Positions 1 to 5,259 of a stretch of DNA of 8,204 nt are shown piece after piece. Position 1 is the stretch's first letter; every line of letters begins with the position of its first letter. A program made the translations under genes and the position numbers. The notes beneath the pieces are model-generated. The model did no database searches. It was not told the DNA's origin and saw only the letters and a program-made list of their open reading frames with translations. Source of the DNA: CAZOZP01 sp964584325 (GTDB lineage: Bacteria; Bacteroidota; Ignavibacteria; Ignavibacteriales; Melioribacteraceae); contig CAZOZP010000096.1 in assembly GCA_964584325.1 (NCBI GenBank), positions 1 to 8,204 on the forward strand, given 5' to 3'.

Positions 1-27
1 AAGAACAGATTTCTCGTAGGCGATTGA
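1..27 (+). CDS. C-terminal end of an upstream gene (partial)
   Basis: Frame 1 is open from the left edge and reads KNRFLVGD before a TGA at 25-27. The tail is too short to identify. It is taken as real because its Gly-Asp ending, encoded by GGCGAT directly before TGA, is the same arrangement found at the ends of three complete genes further on. In those genes the ribosome site of the next gene forms the last two codons. Confidence 0.55.
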   Translation, partial: KNRFLVGD

Positions 28-206
28 GCGAGCGGTTAGAATATCGGGAGAGTGTGGTTGTGAGGTTTCGGTTTTCTTTCGCTGGACCATTTTTTGATGA
101 TGGATTTGAGGTTAGAACCGATAATTTTATATTGAAGGATTGTGTAATATATCAATATACTAATGGAAGGGCGAAGGGATTTTGTGATTTGTATAAGAAG
201 GGATGA
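24..206 (+). CDS. Hypothetical protein, up to 60 aa
   Basis: No family recognised. The longest reading starts at TTG 24, overlapping the preceding TGA, and gives 60 residues with a beta-strand-like segment VVVRFRFSF near residues 11-19, then an acidic and aromatic middle. The TTG has no ribosome site at a normal distance. GTG at 60 sits nine bases after GGGAG (46-50) and would give a 48-residue protein, so the true start may be 60. The stop TGA lies within GGATGAT (201-207), which serves as the ribosome site for the gene starting at 211. Codons often end in T or G, unlike the next gene. Confidence 0.6.
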   Translation: MSERLEYRESVVVRFRFSFAGPFFDDGFEVRTDNFILKDCVIYQYTNGRAKGFCDLYKKG

Positions 207-210
207 TTAA

Positions 211-423
211 ATGCCTGAAAGTTTCATGTTGCTATTTGAAAATCAAGAGCTTAAAGAAGAAAATAAACTGTTAAAAGAACTGTTAAGTGATGCTTCAAAT
301 TATATTATTGATTATTTAAATAATGGAGATTTTGTATGGAATAAGGAATTAGAGGAAGAGTTAAATAAATATAAAATAATTAAATCACGTTCAGAAAATG
401 AATGTCATTCAGCAGGTGATTAA
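211..423 (+). CDS. Leucine-zipper-like small protein, 70 aa
   Basis: ATG at 211 follows GGATGAT after three bases. Residues 7-25 form an amphipathic helix with leucines at 7, 14 and 21 and, four residues later in each heptad, Asn11, Asn18 and Leu25. This is the spacing of a short dimeric coiled coil. No basic DNA-binding region precedes it, so dimerisation is the only inference offered. The rest is Lys/Glu-rich and helical. The protein ends in Gly-Asp because GGTGAT (415-420), the ribosome site of the next gene, is read as its last two codons before TAA. Codons are strongly A/T-ending, unlike the genes on either side. Confidence 0.8.
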   Translation: MPESFMLLFENQELKEENKLLKELLSDASNYIIDYLNNGDFVWNKELEEELNKYKIIKSRSENECHSAGD

Positions 424-834
424 TTGAATAATAAAGAATTTAGGCGTGGTTATCCTTTTGATGTTCCTAAGCATCCTACAGCTATTCAGCTAATGCTGGG
501 CTGGTTTTTTGACCAGATAAATCTTATTGTGGACCATGAGAACCATGTTGCAAAATTTGATGGTGGTGAACAAGTACTGGAAATTTTACATGAGGCCGCT
601 TACTTTGAAGAGGTTAACGTGGCTTTTTCATGGGACAGGGAGACTAATATTTGGTATATTGAGAATCCGCCGGATTGTGAGATGACGGAAGAGGATTTTT
701 GTAATCTTCCGCTCGTGGCTTATCGATTCAGTAAGATATATCGCCATCATGCGAAGGAGTATGAATGTGGTGAAGATGAAGCGAAATCGCTCTGTGAATT
801 AATGGAGGGAGCAAAAGATGGAAGGAAAGATTAG
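424..834 (+). CDS. Hypothetical acidic protein, 136 aa
   Basis: The start is TTG at 424, immediately after the TAA of the previous gene and three bases after GGTGAT. This is the same geometry used before ATG at 2567, so the unusual start codon is well supported. The protein is acidic and aromatic-rich, with scattered Cys residues that form no clear metal site. No signal peptide or membrane segment is seen and no family is recognised. Its 3' end overlaps the next gene by 17 bases, with the GGAGGGAG ribosome site of that gene (803-810) inside it. Many codons end in G, T or C. Confidence 0.82.
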   Translation: MNNKEFRRGYPFDVPKHPTAIQLMLGWFFDQINLIVDHENHVAKFDGGEQVLEILHEAAYFEEVNVAFSWDRETNIWYIENPPDCEMTEEDFCNLPLVAYRFSKIYRHHAKEYECGEDEAKSLCELMEGAKDGRKD

Positions 835-1078
835 TAAATTTCTTAAAAAGTTAAGCAGGTTCCGGATTGATTTATATTTTAAGCCAGAGCCTATTATCAT
901 GGGCGATTATTTATTTGAGGAAGCATATGATTTAATAGAGAATTTCTTTATTAATGAAGCGAGCGATCGGTATTATTACCCATCGGAGGTTTCTGAGGAA
1001 CTTGGGATAGAATATGAATTGACATGGGAAGTGCTTGAGAGAATGAATGAAGAAGAGAAATTAGAAACAGGTGATTGA
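818..1078 (+). CDS. Candidate winged-helix DNA-binding protein, 86 aa
   Basis: ATG at 818 follows GGAGGGAG by seven bases and overlaps the previous gene. The N-terminus is basic (KISKFLKKLSRFR). Residues 55-64, PSEVSEELGI, followed by a helix through 77 (TWEVLERMNEEEKLE at 69-83), match the helix-turn-helix pattern in which an xxVxxELGI helix precedes a recognition helix and a glycine- or glutamate-rich turn. The second helix is acidic, which is unusual for DNA binding, so a protein-interaction role is an alternative. The gene ends in Gly-Asp-TGA, with GGTGAT (1070-1075) serving as the next ribosome site. Function as a regulator is inference from a short motif. Confidence 0.78.
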   Translation: MEGKISKFLKKLSRFRIDLYFKPEPIIMGDYLFEEAYDLIENFFINEASDRYYYPSEVSEELGIEYELTWEVLERMNEEEKLETGD

Positions 1079-1080
1079 GT

Positions 1081-1230
1081 ATGGCAATAGGAAAATGTTG
1101 TTCAACATGTAAATTTGGAAGGGATGAAGCATATGATTTTATGGTATTTTGTAAAGATGAAAAGGAAATGCATCATCCTGGTTTTATTTGTCAAAAATAT
1201 GAAAAGAGAGAAAAAATTGATTGTTTTTAA
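1081..1230 (+). CDS. Cys-rich putative zinc protein, 49 aa
   Basis: ATG at 1081 lies five bases after GGTGAT and two bases after the previous stop. The 49-residue product has Cys at 6, 7, 10, 24, 37 and 48. Cys7, Cys10, Cys24 and Cys37 form C-x2-C-x13-C-x12-C. Exactly the same spacing occurs in the gene at 1522-1716, and its first three cysteines recur in the gene at 3688-3891. This suggests a small zinc-binding fold, a common type among tiny phage and virus proteins. No enzymatic role can be assigned. Translation in other frames here gives no comparable pattern. Confidence 0.8.
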   Translation: MAIGKCCSTCKFGRDEAYDFMVFCKDEKEMHHPGFICQKYEKREKIDCF

Positions 1231-1238
1231 GGGGTTAG

Positions 1239-1520
1239 ATGAACAAATTAAAAAAATTATACAACCAATTGTTTTATGGAACTCCAGAAGGAAAAAGATA
1301 TTCCGGCCATTTTCATATTTCGTTTCACTGGGTTGATTTATTTAATATTTGGAAAAGAAAAGGGGTGAACTATTTACTTGATCTAAAGGGGACTCCGGGA
1401 TTAAGAGGATATTTCATGAGACATTTGTTTATTATTTATTGGACTCCGATGTGGCATGAAGGAAGAGGGCCATATATTTCTATTCAGATTGGTAAATTAA
1501 GATTTATGAGGGGGTATTAA
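1239..1520 (+). CDS. Hypothetical basic, aromatic-rich protein, 93 aa
   Basis: ATG at 1239 is preceded by AAGGGGTT eight bases after the previous TAA. The protein is strongly basic and rich in Trp, Tyr, Phe and Gly, with a hydrophobic stretch GYFMRHLFIIYWTPMW around residues 57-72 that is interrupted by charged residues, so membrane association is possible but a true transmembrane helix is doubtful. No family recognised. The 3' end (GAGGGGGT, 1508-1515) doubles as the ribosome site of the next gene. Confidence 0.75.
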   Translation: MNKLKKLYNQLFYGTPEGKRYSGHFHISFHWVDLFNIWKRKGVNYLLDLKGTPGLRGYFMRHLFIIYWTPMWHEGRGPYISIQIGKLRFMRGY

Positions 1521-1521
1521 T

Positions 1522-1716
1522 ATAGAGAAAGTTTGTATGAATTGCGAGTATGGACATATTTCAGATGATCATCCTTTTATTGCCTGTCATAATCCAGAAT
1601 CACCTGATCGTGAAAACGGCGGGTGTTTGTTACCGGATCATACTTGTGCAGCATGGACGAAAAGAGTTGATGATATAGAAAGTTTTCATCAACAGAAAAT
1701 GACCTTAGAGAAATGA
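1522..1716 (+). CDS. Cys-rich putative zinc protein, 64 aa, apparent ATA start
   Basis: The frame encodes MEKVCMNCEYG at its start if ATA 1522 initiates. ATA lies six bases after GAGGGGGT (1508-1515). The first standard start in frame, ATG 1537, comes after the first Cys and has poor ribosome-site spacing. Cys at 5, 8, 22 and 35 give C-x2-C-x13-C-x12-C, identical in spacing to the gene at 1081-1230, with a further Cys at 42. This spacing match is the reason for choosing ATA. The C-terminal third is Lys/Glu/Gln-rich. Likely a zinc-binding paralogue of the 1081 gene; function unknown. A sequencing error or mutation of an ancestral ATG or GTG is possible. Confidence 0.75.
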   Translation: MEKVCMNCEYGHISDDHPFIACHNPESPDRENGGCLLPDHTCAAWTKRVDDIESFHQQKMTLEK

Positions 1717-1749
1717 ATGAACAAGATAGTATGAAATAGGTGATTGAAT

Positions 1750-2223
1750 ATGGTGTTTCCGGGAGATATTATAAATAATGCTCAAGTTTTGGTTAGGCGT
1801 TGGTTTGAATATTTGTTCTGCCTTGACAGTAGTGATTACGAAGATTTTGAAATGTATTACTGCGGTTCTCAGTTGGTTGTTAATGCTTGGCTTAAGCCTT
1901 TGAGTCGGAAGTCTGGTTGGCTTGAGGTTGATATTGGTCAGAGTGATGATGCTTTTGAGGCTTTTCCGGATGATTTTAAAGTAGCGTTTGTTGAGTTTCA
2001 AAGAAATAAGTTATATTTCAGTGTAGATATTCGAACAAGTAGTGAATTAACCGAGTACTCGGTTAATTACGCCCCCGATCACGTGCGCAAGGAATGGATG
2101 AAGGGTGAGCATTGTAAATATGATTATATTAAGAAGCAGGGAAGTGCGATGGGAATAGAGCCAGCGAAAAAGGAAGAAAGTTATAAAATGCATCCAGAAG
2201 AATGTGATTTTAGGAGAGATTAA
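1750..2223 (+). CDS. Hypothetical acidic protein, 157 aa
   Basis: ATG at 1750 is five bases after GGTGAT (1739-1744), the same spacing as at 1081. A TTG six bases earlier is in frame but overlaps the ribosome site. This is the longest gene in the window. It begins with an aromatic helix-like segment (VRRWFEYLFCL), followed by alternating hydrophobic residues that suggest a beta-rich middle (LEVDIGQSDD, KLYFSVDIRTSS) and a charged tail with two Cys. No family recognised. The codons for residues around 100-108 lie inside a perfect 24-bp palindrome at 2045-2068, followed by a short GC-rich patch, which is unusual in this AT-rich setting. Confidence 0.82.
   Translation: MVFPGDIINNAQVLVRRWFEYLFCLDSSDYEDFEMYYCGSQLVVNAWLKPLSRKSGWLEVDIGQSDDAFEAFPDDFKVAFVEFQRNKLYFSVDIRTSSELTEYSVNYAPDHVRKEWMKGEHCKYDYIKKQGSAMGIEPAKKEESYKMHPEECDFRRD
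2045..2068. repeat. Perfect 24-bp palindrome inside a gene
   Basis: AATTAACCGAGT (2045-2056) is followed directly by its exact reverse complement (2057-2068), with no spacer and no mismatch. In RNA it could form a ten-pair stem with a GUAC loop. It is read in frame as ELTEYSVN of the 157-aa protein. It could be a dimer-binding site, a processing or pausing hairpin, or a recombination site; the sequence alone does not decide. Confidence 0.9.
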
Positions 2224-2224
2224 T

Positions 2225-2566
2225 ATGGATACATTAGAACAGTTTGAAAAATTAATTATAAATAAGGCTGAAAGGCTTTCTGGATTTAATTGTAAAATGA
2301 ATAATGAACAATGGATTAATTTTATAATTAAAGAGAATAAACTTTATTATGATTTGGGAGGAGGTTTAGAATCCAGACATATTTCTAAAATAAACCTTCC
2401 TTGGTTAAAGCAGCTTGTGGAAAGTTACGATAAGATAATTAATGCAATTGAACAAACAAAGACGAAAAAGTTAGAAACTAAATTAGAACGAAAAAAATAT
2501 TTGGAAAAATTAGGAGAAAAAATTGATAATACAACTTATGAAAAAAGTATTACTGCGGGTGATTGA
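2225..2566 (+). CDS. Hypothetical Lys/Glu-rich helical protein, 113 aa
   Basis: ATG at 2225 follows GGAGAGAT (2213-2220) by four bases; the site overlaps the end of the previous gene. A GTG further upstream (2204) is in frame but lacks a ribosome site. Residues from about 60 onward (PWLKQLVESYDKIINAIEQ, then KTKKLETKLERKKYLEKLG) look like one long, highly charged helix or coiled coil. No domain recognised. The product ends in Ala-Gly-Asp because GGTGAT (2558-2563) is the ribosome site for the gene starting immediately after the TGA. Codons are mostly A/T-ending. Confidence 0.8.
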   Translation: MDTLEQFEKLIINKAERLSGFNCKMNNEQWINFIIKENKLYYDLGGGLESRHISKINLPWLKQLVESYDKIINAIEQTKTKKLETKLERKKYLEKLGEKIDNTTYEKSITAGD

Positions 2567-2830
2567 ATGAGCACTGAATTGGTTGATGGGTTTATTAGTC
2601 GGAATGGTGATGGGACGGTTACACTTGAAATTACTGTCTCGGAGGATTATTTTGAGTTGATTAAGGAGACGAAGAAGAAGATATTGGAGGAGCAAGAGAT
2701 TGATTTGAATTATAGCGAATATATTGAACAAGTAATTCATGACTATGCGTATATTAGTTTGGCTTTGAAGAAAATGGGGATAACACAAAGTATTTTAGGA
2801 ATTGAACAGGATAATCATATGTATGGGTGA
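2567..2830 (+). CDS. Candidate ribbon-helix-helix protein, 87 aa
   Basis: ATG at 2567 directly abuts the preceding TGA, three bases after GGTGAT. Residues 17-24 (TVTLEITV) form a beta-strand with alternating hydrophobic residues, followed by a helix at about 26-43 and a second helix starting NYSEYIEQVIHDY at 48-60. This order is that of ribbon-helix-helix (CopG/Arc-type) DNA-binding proteins, although the loop between the helices is long and the strand is not basic. A role as a small repressor is inference. The gene overlaps a possible earlier start of the next gene. Codons end often in G or T, unlike both neighbours. Confidence 0.8.
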   Translation: MSTELVDGFISRNGDGTVTLEITVSEDYFELIKETKKKILEEQEIDLNYSEYIEQVIHDYAYISLALKKMGITQSILGIEQDNHMYG

Positions 2831-2834
2831 AAAT

Positions 2835-3101
2835 ATGAAAAGAGTAATTGAGAATATAGGAGAACCATATGATTTAAATGAAGATTTAGATTTTTCTATA
2901 AGATACATAAGAGATGACAATGATAAAAAAGAACATATTATATCTTTCAACATAAATGATGGGGATAATATATATCGTGTGGAGTTAAAAACAGAAGAAG
3001 TCACAGATAAATATAAAGGTATTGCTTTCCCCTTTGAAGAATATGAAGATAATAAATTAAAAACATTAAAAGAATTTAAAAAAATATTAGAGGAATTATG
3101 A
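2835..3101 (+). CDS. Hypothetical acidic protein, 88 aa
   Basis: ATG at 2835 is four bases after GGGTGA (2825-2830), which spans the end of the previous gene. An in-frame ATG at 2823 is possible but overlaps that site. The protein is acidic, with many Asp, Glu and Lys and a C-terminal helix (KLKTLKEFKKILEEL). No Cys, signal peptide or membrane segment. No family recognised. The TGA overlaps the ATG at 3098 in an ATGA junction. Codon use is strongly A-ending. Confidence 0.8.
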   Translation: MKRVIENIGEPYDLNEDLDFSIRYIRDDNDKKEHIISFNINDGDNIYRVELKTEEVTDKYKGIAFPFEEYEDNKLKTLKEFKKILEEL

Positions 3102-3215
3102 TTTTAAATAATATATTTGGCAATTCATCCCGCATTCGATTACTTGAGGAATTGTGTGGGAACTGAGGTGATTTAGATGAGAATGTGTTTTGATATCAAA
3201 GAATTATACTATTAA
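3098..3215 (+). pseudogene. Decayed winged-helix regulator remnant
   Basis: ATG at 3098 opens a 22-codon frame reading MILNNIFGNSSRIRLLEELC plus GN, then TGA at 3164-3166. The IFGNSSRIRLLEEL run is very like the first helix of archaeal winged-helix (ArsR/MarR-like) regulators. In a second frame, GGTGAT (3167-3172) precedes ATG 3177, which reads MRMCFDIKELYY and stops at 3213-3215; FDIKEL resembles the second helix of the same fold. Together they look like one regulator broken by an internal stop, a frame change and loss of the recognition helix and wing. Two genuine micro-peptides of 22 and 12 residues are the alternative. The assignment rests on a short motif. Confidence 0.4.
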
Positions 3216-3227
3216 AAGGTATATAAA

Positions 3228-3323
3228 ATGATAGAGATAGATATAGAAGATATAGTTTTAAGTTTGGGAGCTCTTATAGTTATAATTGTTATTTTCTGTG
3301 CTTTTTACTCGCTGTTAACATAA
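3228..3323 (+). CDS. Tiny one-pass membrane protein, 31 aa
   Basis: ATG at 3228 opens 31 codons to TAA 3321-3323. Residues 1-8 are acidic (MIEIDIED), and residues 9-30 form a continuous hydrophobic helix (IVLSLGALIVIIVIFCAFYSLL), so the topology is probably acidic N-terminus outside and a single membrane pass. The ribosome site is weak: only AAGGT (3216-3220), seven bases upstream. A TATATAAA stretch overlaps this leader. Tiny membrane proteins recur at 4773, 5964 and 6922. A role in host membrane change or release is possible but unsupported. Confidence 0.55.
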   Translation: MIEIDIEDIVLSLGALIVIIVIFCAFYSLLT

Positions 3324-3358
3324 AATAAGAAGTTTTTAATAAAAGGTCAAGTGATAAT

Positions 3359-3667
3359 ATGATTATCGATTTATTGGGTGGGAAAGAAAACATTAGTGCT
3401 TATAGTTGTAACTATAAAATTTTGGGAGATTATTGTTGTGAAAATATGGAAGTTGCATTAACTTGGGGACATCTTATAAGTAATGGAACTGAAATGGAAG
3501 TTCCAGACTATAATTATGGAGATGATCCTAAATCATATATAGGAGGATTAAGTATCTCACATTGTCCTTGGTGTGGGAAGAAAATTAAAATATTAAATCC
3601 ATTTGAACAATATTGGACTGCAAAAGTGCTTGATAAATTAGCCCCGGATTATATGTTTTGGTTTTAA
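3359..3667 (+). CDS. Zinc-ribbon-like protein with CPWCG, 102 aa
   Basis: ATG at 3359 follows AGTGAT (3350-3355) by three bases. The protein has Cys26-Cys27 followed by ENM and, 41 residues later, Cys69-Pro-Trp-Cys72-Gly-Lys-Lys. A Cys pair near the start with a C-terminal CPxCGKK knuckle is a layout common in small zinc-ribbon-like proteins of phages and mobile elements, usually of unknown function. The segment between is rich in Gly, Asp, Tyr and Asn. The C-terminus is aromatic (DYMFWF). Metal binding is inferred from the motif only. Confidence 0.8.
   Translation: MIIDLLGGKENISAYSCNYKILGDYCCENMEVALTWGHLISNGTEMEVPDYNYGDDPKSYIGGLSISHCPWCGKKIKILNPFEQYWTAKVLDKLAPDYMFWF
3400..3417. repeat. 18-bp inverted repeat inside the CPWCG gene
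   Basis: TTATAGTT (3400-3407) and its exact reverse complement AACTATAA (3410-3417) are separated by GT. The arms are entirely within codons for residues 14-20 of the CPWCG protein. At this length in AT-rich DNA it may be chance. Confidence 0.45.
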
Positions 3668-3687
3668 AGGAGTGGAGAAATGTTGAA

Positions 3688-3891
3688 ATGAATTGCAGAG
3701 AATGTTTATATTTTAAGGAACAGCCAGGAAGCTACCATGGAAGTTGCCACAATAATTATTTAACACGAGAAGATTTAACTTTTAAAACAGAACAAGCAAT
3801 TAAGTTATTTCATCATTTAGACTATCCTCCAGATATCATTAAAGATTGTAAGAAATATATTAAAAGTTTAGGTAAGCCTAAATTGTGGTGA
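3688..3891 (+). CDS. Cys-rich putative zinc protein, 67 aa
   Basis: ATG at 3688 gives a product with Cys at 3, 6 and 20 (C-x2-C-x13-C), the same first three positions as the genes at 1081 and 1522. The fourth Cys is displaced to residue 54, and His17, His21, His42 and His43 could supply another ligand. The nearest strong ribosome site (GGAG, about 3674-3677) is ten bases away and better suits ATG 3680, which opens a three-codon frame (M-L-K-stop) whose TGA overlaps ATG 3688. Translation may therefore be coupled through that mini-frame. A perfect TTAGG-N4-CCTAA palindrome lies in the last codons. Function unknown. Confidence 0.78.
   Translation: MNCRECLYFKEQPGSYHGSCHNNYLTREDLTFKTEQAIKLFHHLDYPPDIIKDCKKYIKSLGKPKLW
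3867..3882. promoter_or_regulatory. Distant copy of the TTAGG-N4-CCTAA palindrome
   Basis: TTTAGG-TAAG-CCTAAA is a perfect palindrome with a four-base centre. It matches the motif repeated at 6179-6393 but lies in the last codons of the Cys-rich gene at 3688, just before the ribosome site (3887-3892) of the gene at 3896. It could be a seventh operator site or an RNA hairpin controlling the downstream start. A chance match is possible but unlikely for ten fixed bases. Confidence 0.55.
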
Positions 3892-3895
3892 TTAG

Positions 3896-4222
3896 ATGAG
3901 TAATTGGGAAGTTCGTTTGTATAATTTTGTTTATAAGTTGGCGTTTAAGTATTTGGAGATTCGGCCTTGTGATGTTGTTGATATTAATTTCACCACTTTT
4001 CAACTTAGTAAGAGGGCTTTCCCGCATTTGGATTTAACTCAGAGGCAGTATGCGGATGATATTATTTTGGAGGTGCGGAGTTTTAGTTTGGATAAGTTTG
4101 ATTTTGAGGTATATGGTGATCGGTCGATTCATGGAGTAAGGGTATGGCAGATTTATTCCGATGGCGAGCGATTAATCATGAACTTGATGGACGAAGCGGG
4201 TAATGGATGGGAAATAAAATGA
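3896..4222 (+). CDS. Hypothetical protein, 108 aa
   Basis: ATG at 3896 lies three bases after GGTGAT (3887-3892), and the previous TGA is inside that site. The predicted order is an N-terminal helix (NFVYKLAFKYLEI), then alternating hydrophobic strands (DDIILEVRSF, DFEVYG, VRVWQIYS) suggesting an alpha/beta fold of about 100 residues. One Cys only. No motif or family recognised. Its codons often end in T or G (CGG, TTG, GTT), in sharp contrast to the A-rich gene that follows. The stop overlaps ATG 4219. Confidence 0.8.
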   Translation: MSNWEVRLYNFVYKLAFKYLEIRPCDVVDINFTTFQLSKRAFPHLDLTQRQYADDIILEVRSFSLDKFDFEVYGDRSIHGVRVWQIYSDGERLIMNLMDEAGNGWEIK

Positions 4223-4530
4223 AAAAAAGTATAGTTGAAGCATTATATAAAAATAGTGATGAATATCTTGATAGTGAAGTATTGATTGATGATCCAGGTA
4301 TAAAAAGCCCACCACCTCATAGCACAAAAAGAGTATATTGCTCTACCAAAAATTATATGGGGAAATGGAAAATTTTGAGGGAATCAATTCAGAAAGAAAT
4401 TAATGAAATGAGAAAAAATCTTGATGCTGGAATAATAACACCAGAGACACAAGCTAATCAAACAGAAGATTATTTAATTGTTTTAGAAGATATTCTAGAA
4501 CGTATGAATAAAATTGAGCGAAGTGATTAA
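4219..4530 (+). CDS. Hypothetical helical protein, 103 aa
   Basis: ATG at 4219 overlaps the preceding TGA (ATGA) and is seven bases after GGATGGG (4205-4211). An earlier in-frame ATG at 4207 lies inside that site. The N-terminal half contains a Pro-rich turn (GIKSPPPHSTKR); the second half is two long charged helices (KWKILRESIQKEINEMRKN and EDYLIVLEDILERMNKIE), suggesting a helical hairpin or coiled coil. The protein ends in Ser-Asp because AGTGAT (4522-4527), the next ribosome site, is read as its last codons. No family recognised. Confidence 0.8.
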   Translation: MKKSIVEALYKNSDEYLDSEVLIDDPGIKSPPPHSTKRVYCSTKNYMGKWKILRESIQKEINEMRKNLDAGIITPETQANQTEDYLIVLEDILERMNKIERSD

Positions 4531-4531
4531 A

Positions 4532-4771
4532 ATGAAACCTTTTGTTGAATCAGTAAATGGAGATTATGCGGAAACTCTTTTTGAATTTATTCATGTATAT
4601 CTTGTGCAATCTGCGAAGAATGATATTGAGAGTGGTTTTGATAAGAAGTTCGCTTGTAGACATTTATATCCATATAGAAGATTTTTGAAAGAGAATATAG
4701 ATAGAATTGATGGTGATGAAACTTTTCTTGAGATTGTGAAAAATTTCACTCCTTGTGAGTTGGGGTTATAA
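4532..4771 (+). CDS. Hypothetical helical protein, 79 aa
   Basis: ATG at 4532 follows AGTGAT by four bases and the previous TAA by one. The product is mostly helical, with an aromatic N-terminal half (ETLFEFIHVYLVQSA) and a basic middle (CRHLYPYRRFLKENIDR). Two Cys residues, 48 and 75, do not form a clear metal site. No family recognised. The 3' end carries TGGGGTT, the ribosome site for the membrane-protein gene that starts two bases after its stop. Confidence 0.78.
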   Translation: MKPFVESVNGDYAETLFEFIHVYLVQSAKNDIESGFDKKFACRHLYPYRRFLKENIDRIDGDETFLEIVKNFTPCELGL

Positions 4772-4772
4772 T

Positions 4773-4913
4773 ATGAAAGGACGTAATGGTTGGCCTATGC
4801 AAGTTGATGACTGGGTTTTCTTGATTATTTACGCATTGGGGTGGGGTACAGTAGGTTTCGTTTGGGGAATGATATTTATAATGTTAGTGTTAGGGATACA
4901 TACGTTACCATAA
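4773..4913 (+). CDS. Small membrane protein, 46 aa
   Basis: ATG at 4773 is seven bases after GGGGT at the end of the previous gene. After a basic N-terminus (MKGRNGWPMQVDDW) residues 15-43 are almost entirely hydrophobic, with Gly-Trp repeats (ALGWGTVGFVWGMIFIMLVLG). That length suits one long or two short membrane helices with a Gly-rich turn. The layout is compatible with a holin-like or membrane-remodelling peptide, but no family match can be claimed from such a short sequence. Confidence 0.7.
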   Translation: MKGRNGWPMQVDDWVFLIIYALGWGTVGFVWGMIFIMLVLGIHTLP

Positions 4914-4935
4914 TTATAAAATCGGAGATGATTAA

Positions 4936-5259
4936 ATGAATTGTATAGGTTTACCACTTAAGGAGGAAGAGATTAAAGAATTTGATGATTGGCTTAATCC
5001 AATTAATAGTCTTCTCTTTTGTCCATCACTTGATTGTTATTTTAAGGTAGATATAATAAAAAGTAAATTATTTGAGAGAGCGGAAGAGGGCGTTGCATAT
5101 ATTGAGCACTTGGCTTCTCTCACAGCAATTCCATGTAGTGGACCGAAAGGTTATTATAGTAGAGATACCATATTAAAGTTTGTAAAACTATTTATAGAAG
5201 CAGGGATTGTTGATAAGAAGCAATTGAATAAGAAAGCGAGGGAATATTGTGAAAGTTAA
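4936..5259 (+). CDS. Hypothetical protein, 107 aa
   Basis: ATG at 4936 follows a strong GGAGATGAT (4924-4932). The product has five Cys (3, 29, 34, 67, 105) that form no standard motif. The C-terminal part (DTILKFVKLFIEAGIVDKKQLNKKAREYC) resembles two helices joined by GIVDK, a pattern seen in helix-turn-helix or helical-bundle proteins but not diagnostic. No family recognised. It overlaps the next gene by 11 bases, and GAGGGA within its end is that gene's ribosome site. Confidence 0.8.
   Translation: MNCIGLPLKEEEIKEFDDWLNPINSLLFCPSLDCYFKVDIIKSKLFERAEEGVAYIEHLASLTAIPCSGPKGYYSRDTILKFVKLFIEAGIVDKKQLNKKAREYCES

Noticed and set aside
1115..1336. 73-codon plus-strand frame
   Set aside because: It overlaps the Cys-rich gene at 1081 and the gene at 1239, both with better ribosome sites and more natural protein composition.
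1705..2001. 98-codon frame on the minus strand
   Set aside because: It lies fully across well-supported plus-strand genes, has no ribosome site, and its composition is what the complement of those genes would give. The same holds for minus-strand frames at 2510-2788, 2795-3004, 5529-5726 and 7873-8079.
1854..2558. Shared 12-mer GTATTACTGCGG at 1854 and 2547
   Set aside because: About two such exact 12-mer pairs are expected by chance in a window of this size.
3219..3230. GTATATAAAA as an internal TATA promoter
   Set aside because: It overlaps the leader of the 31-aa gene, differs from the two supported promoters and lacks their downstream element.
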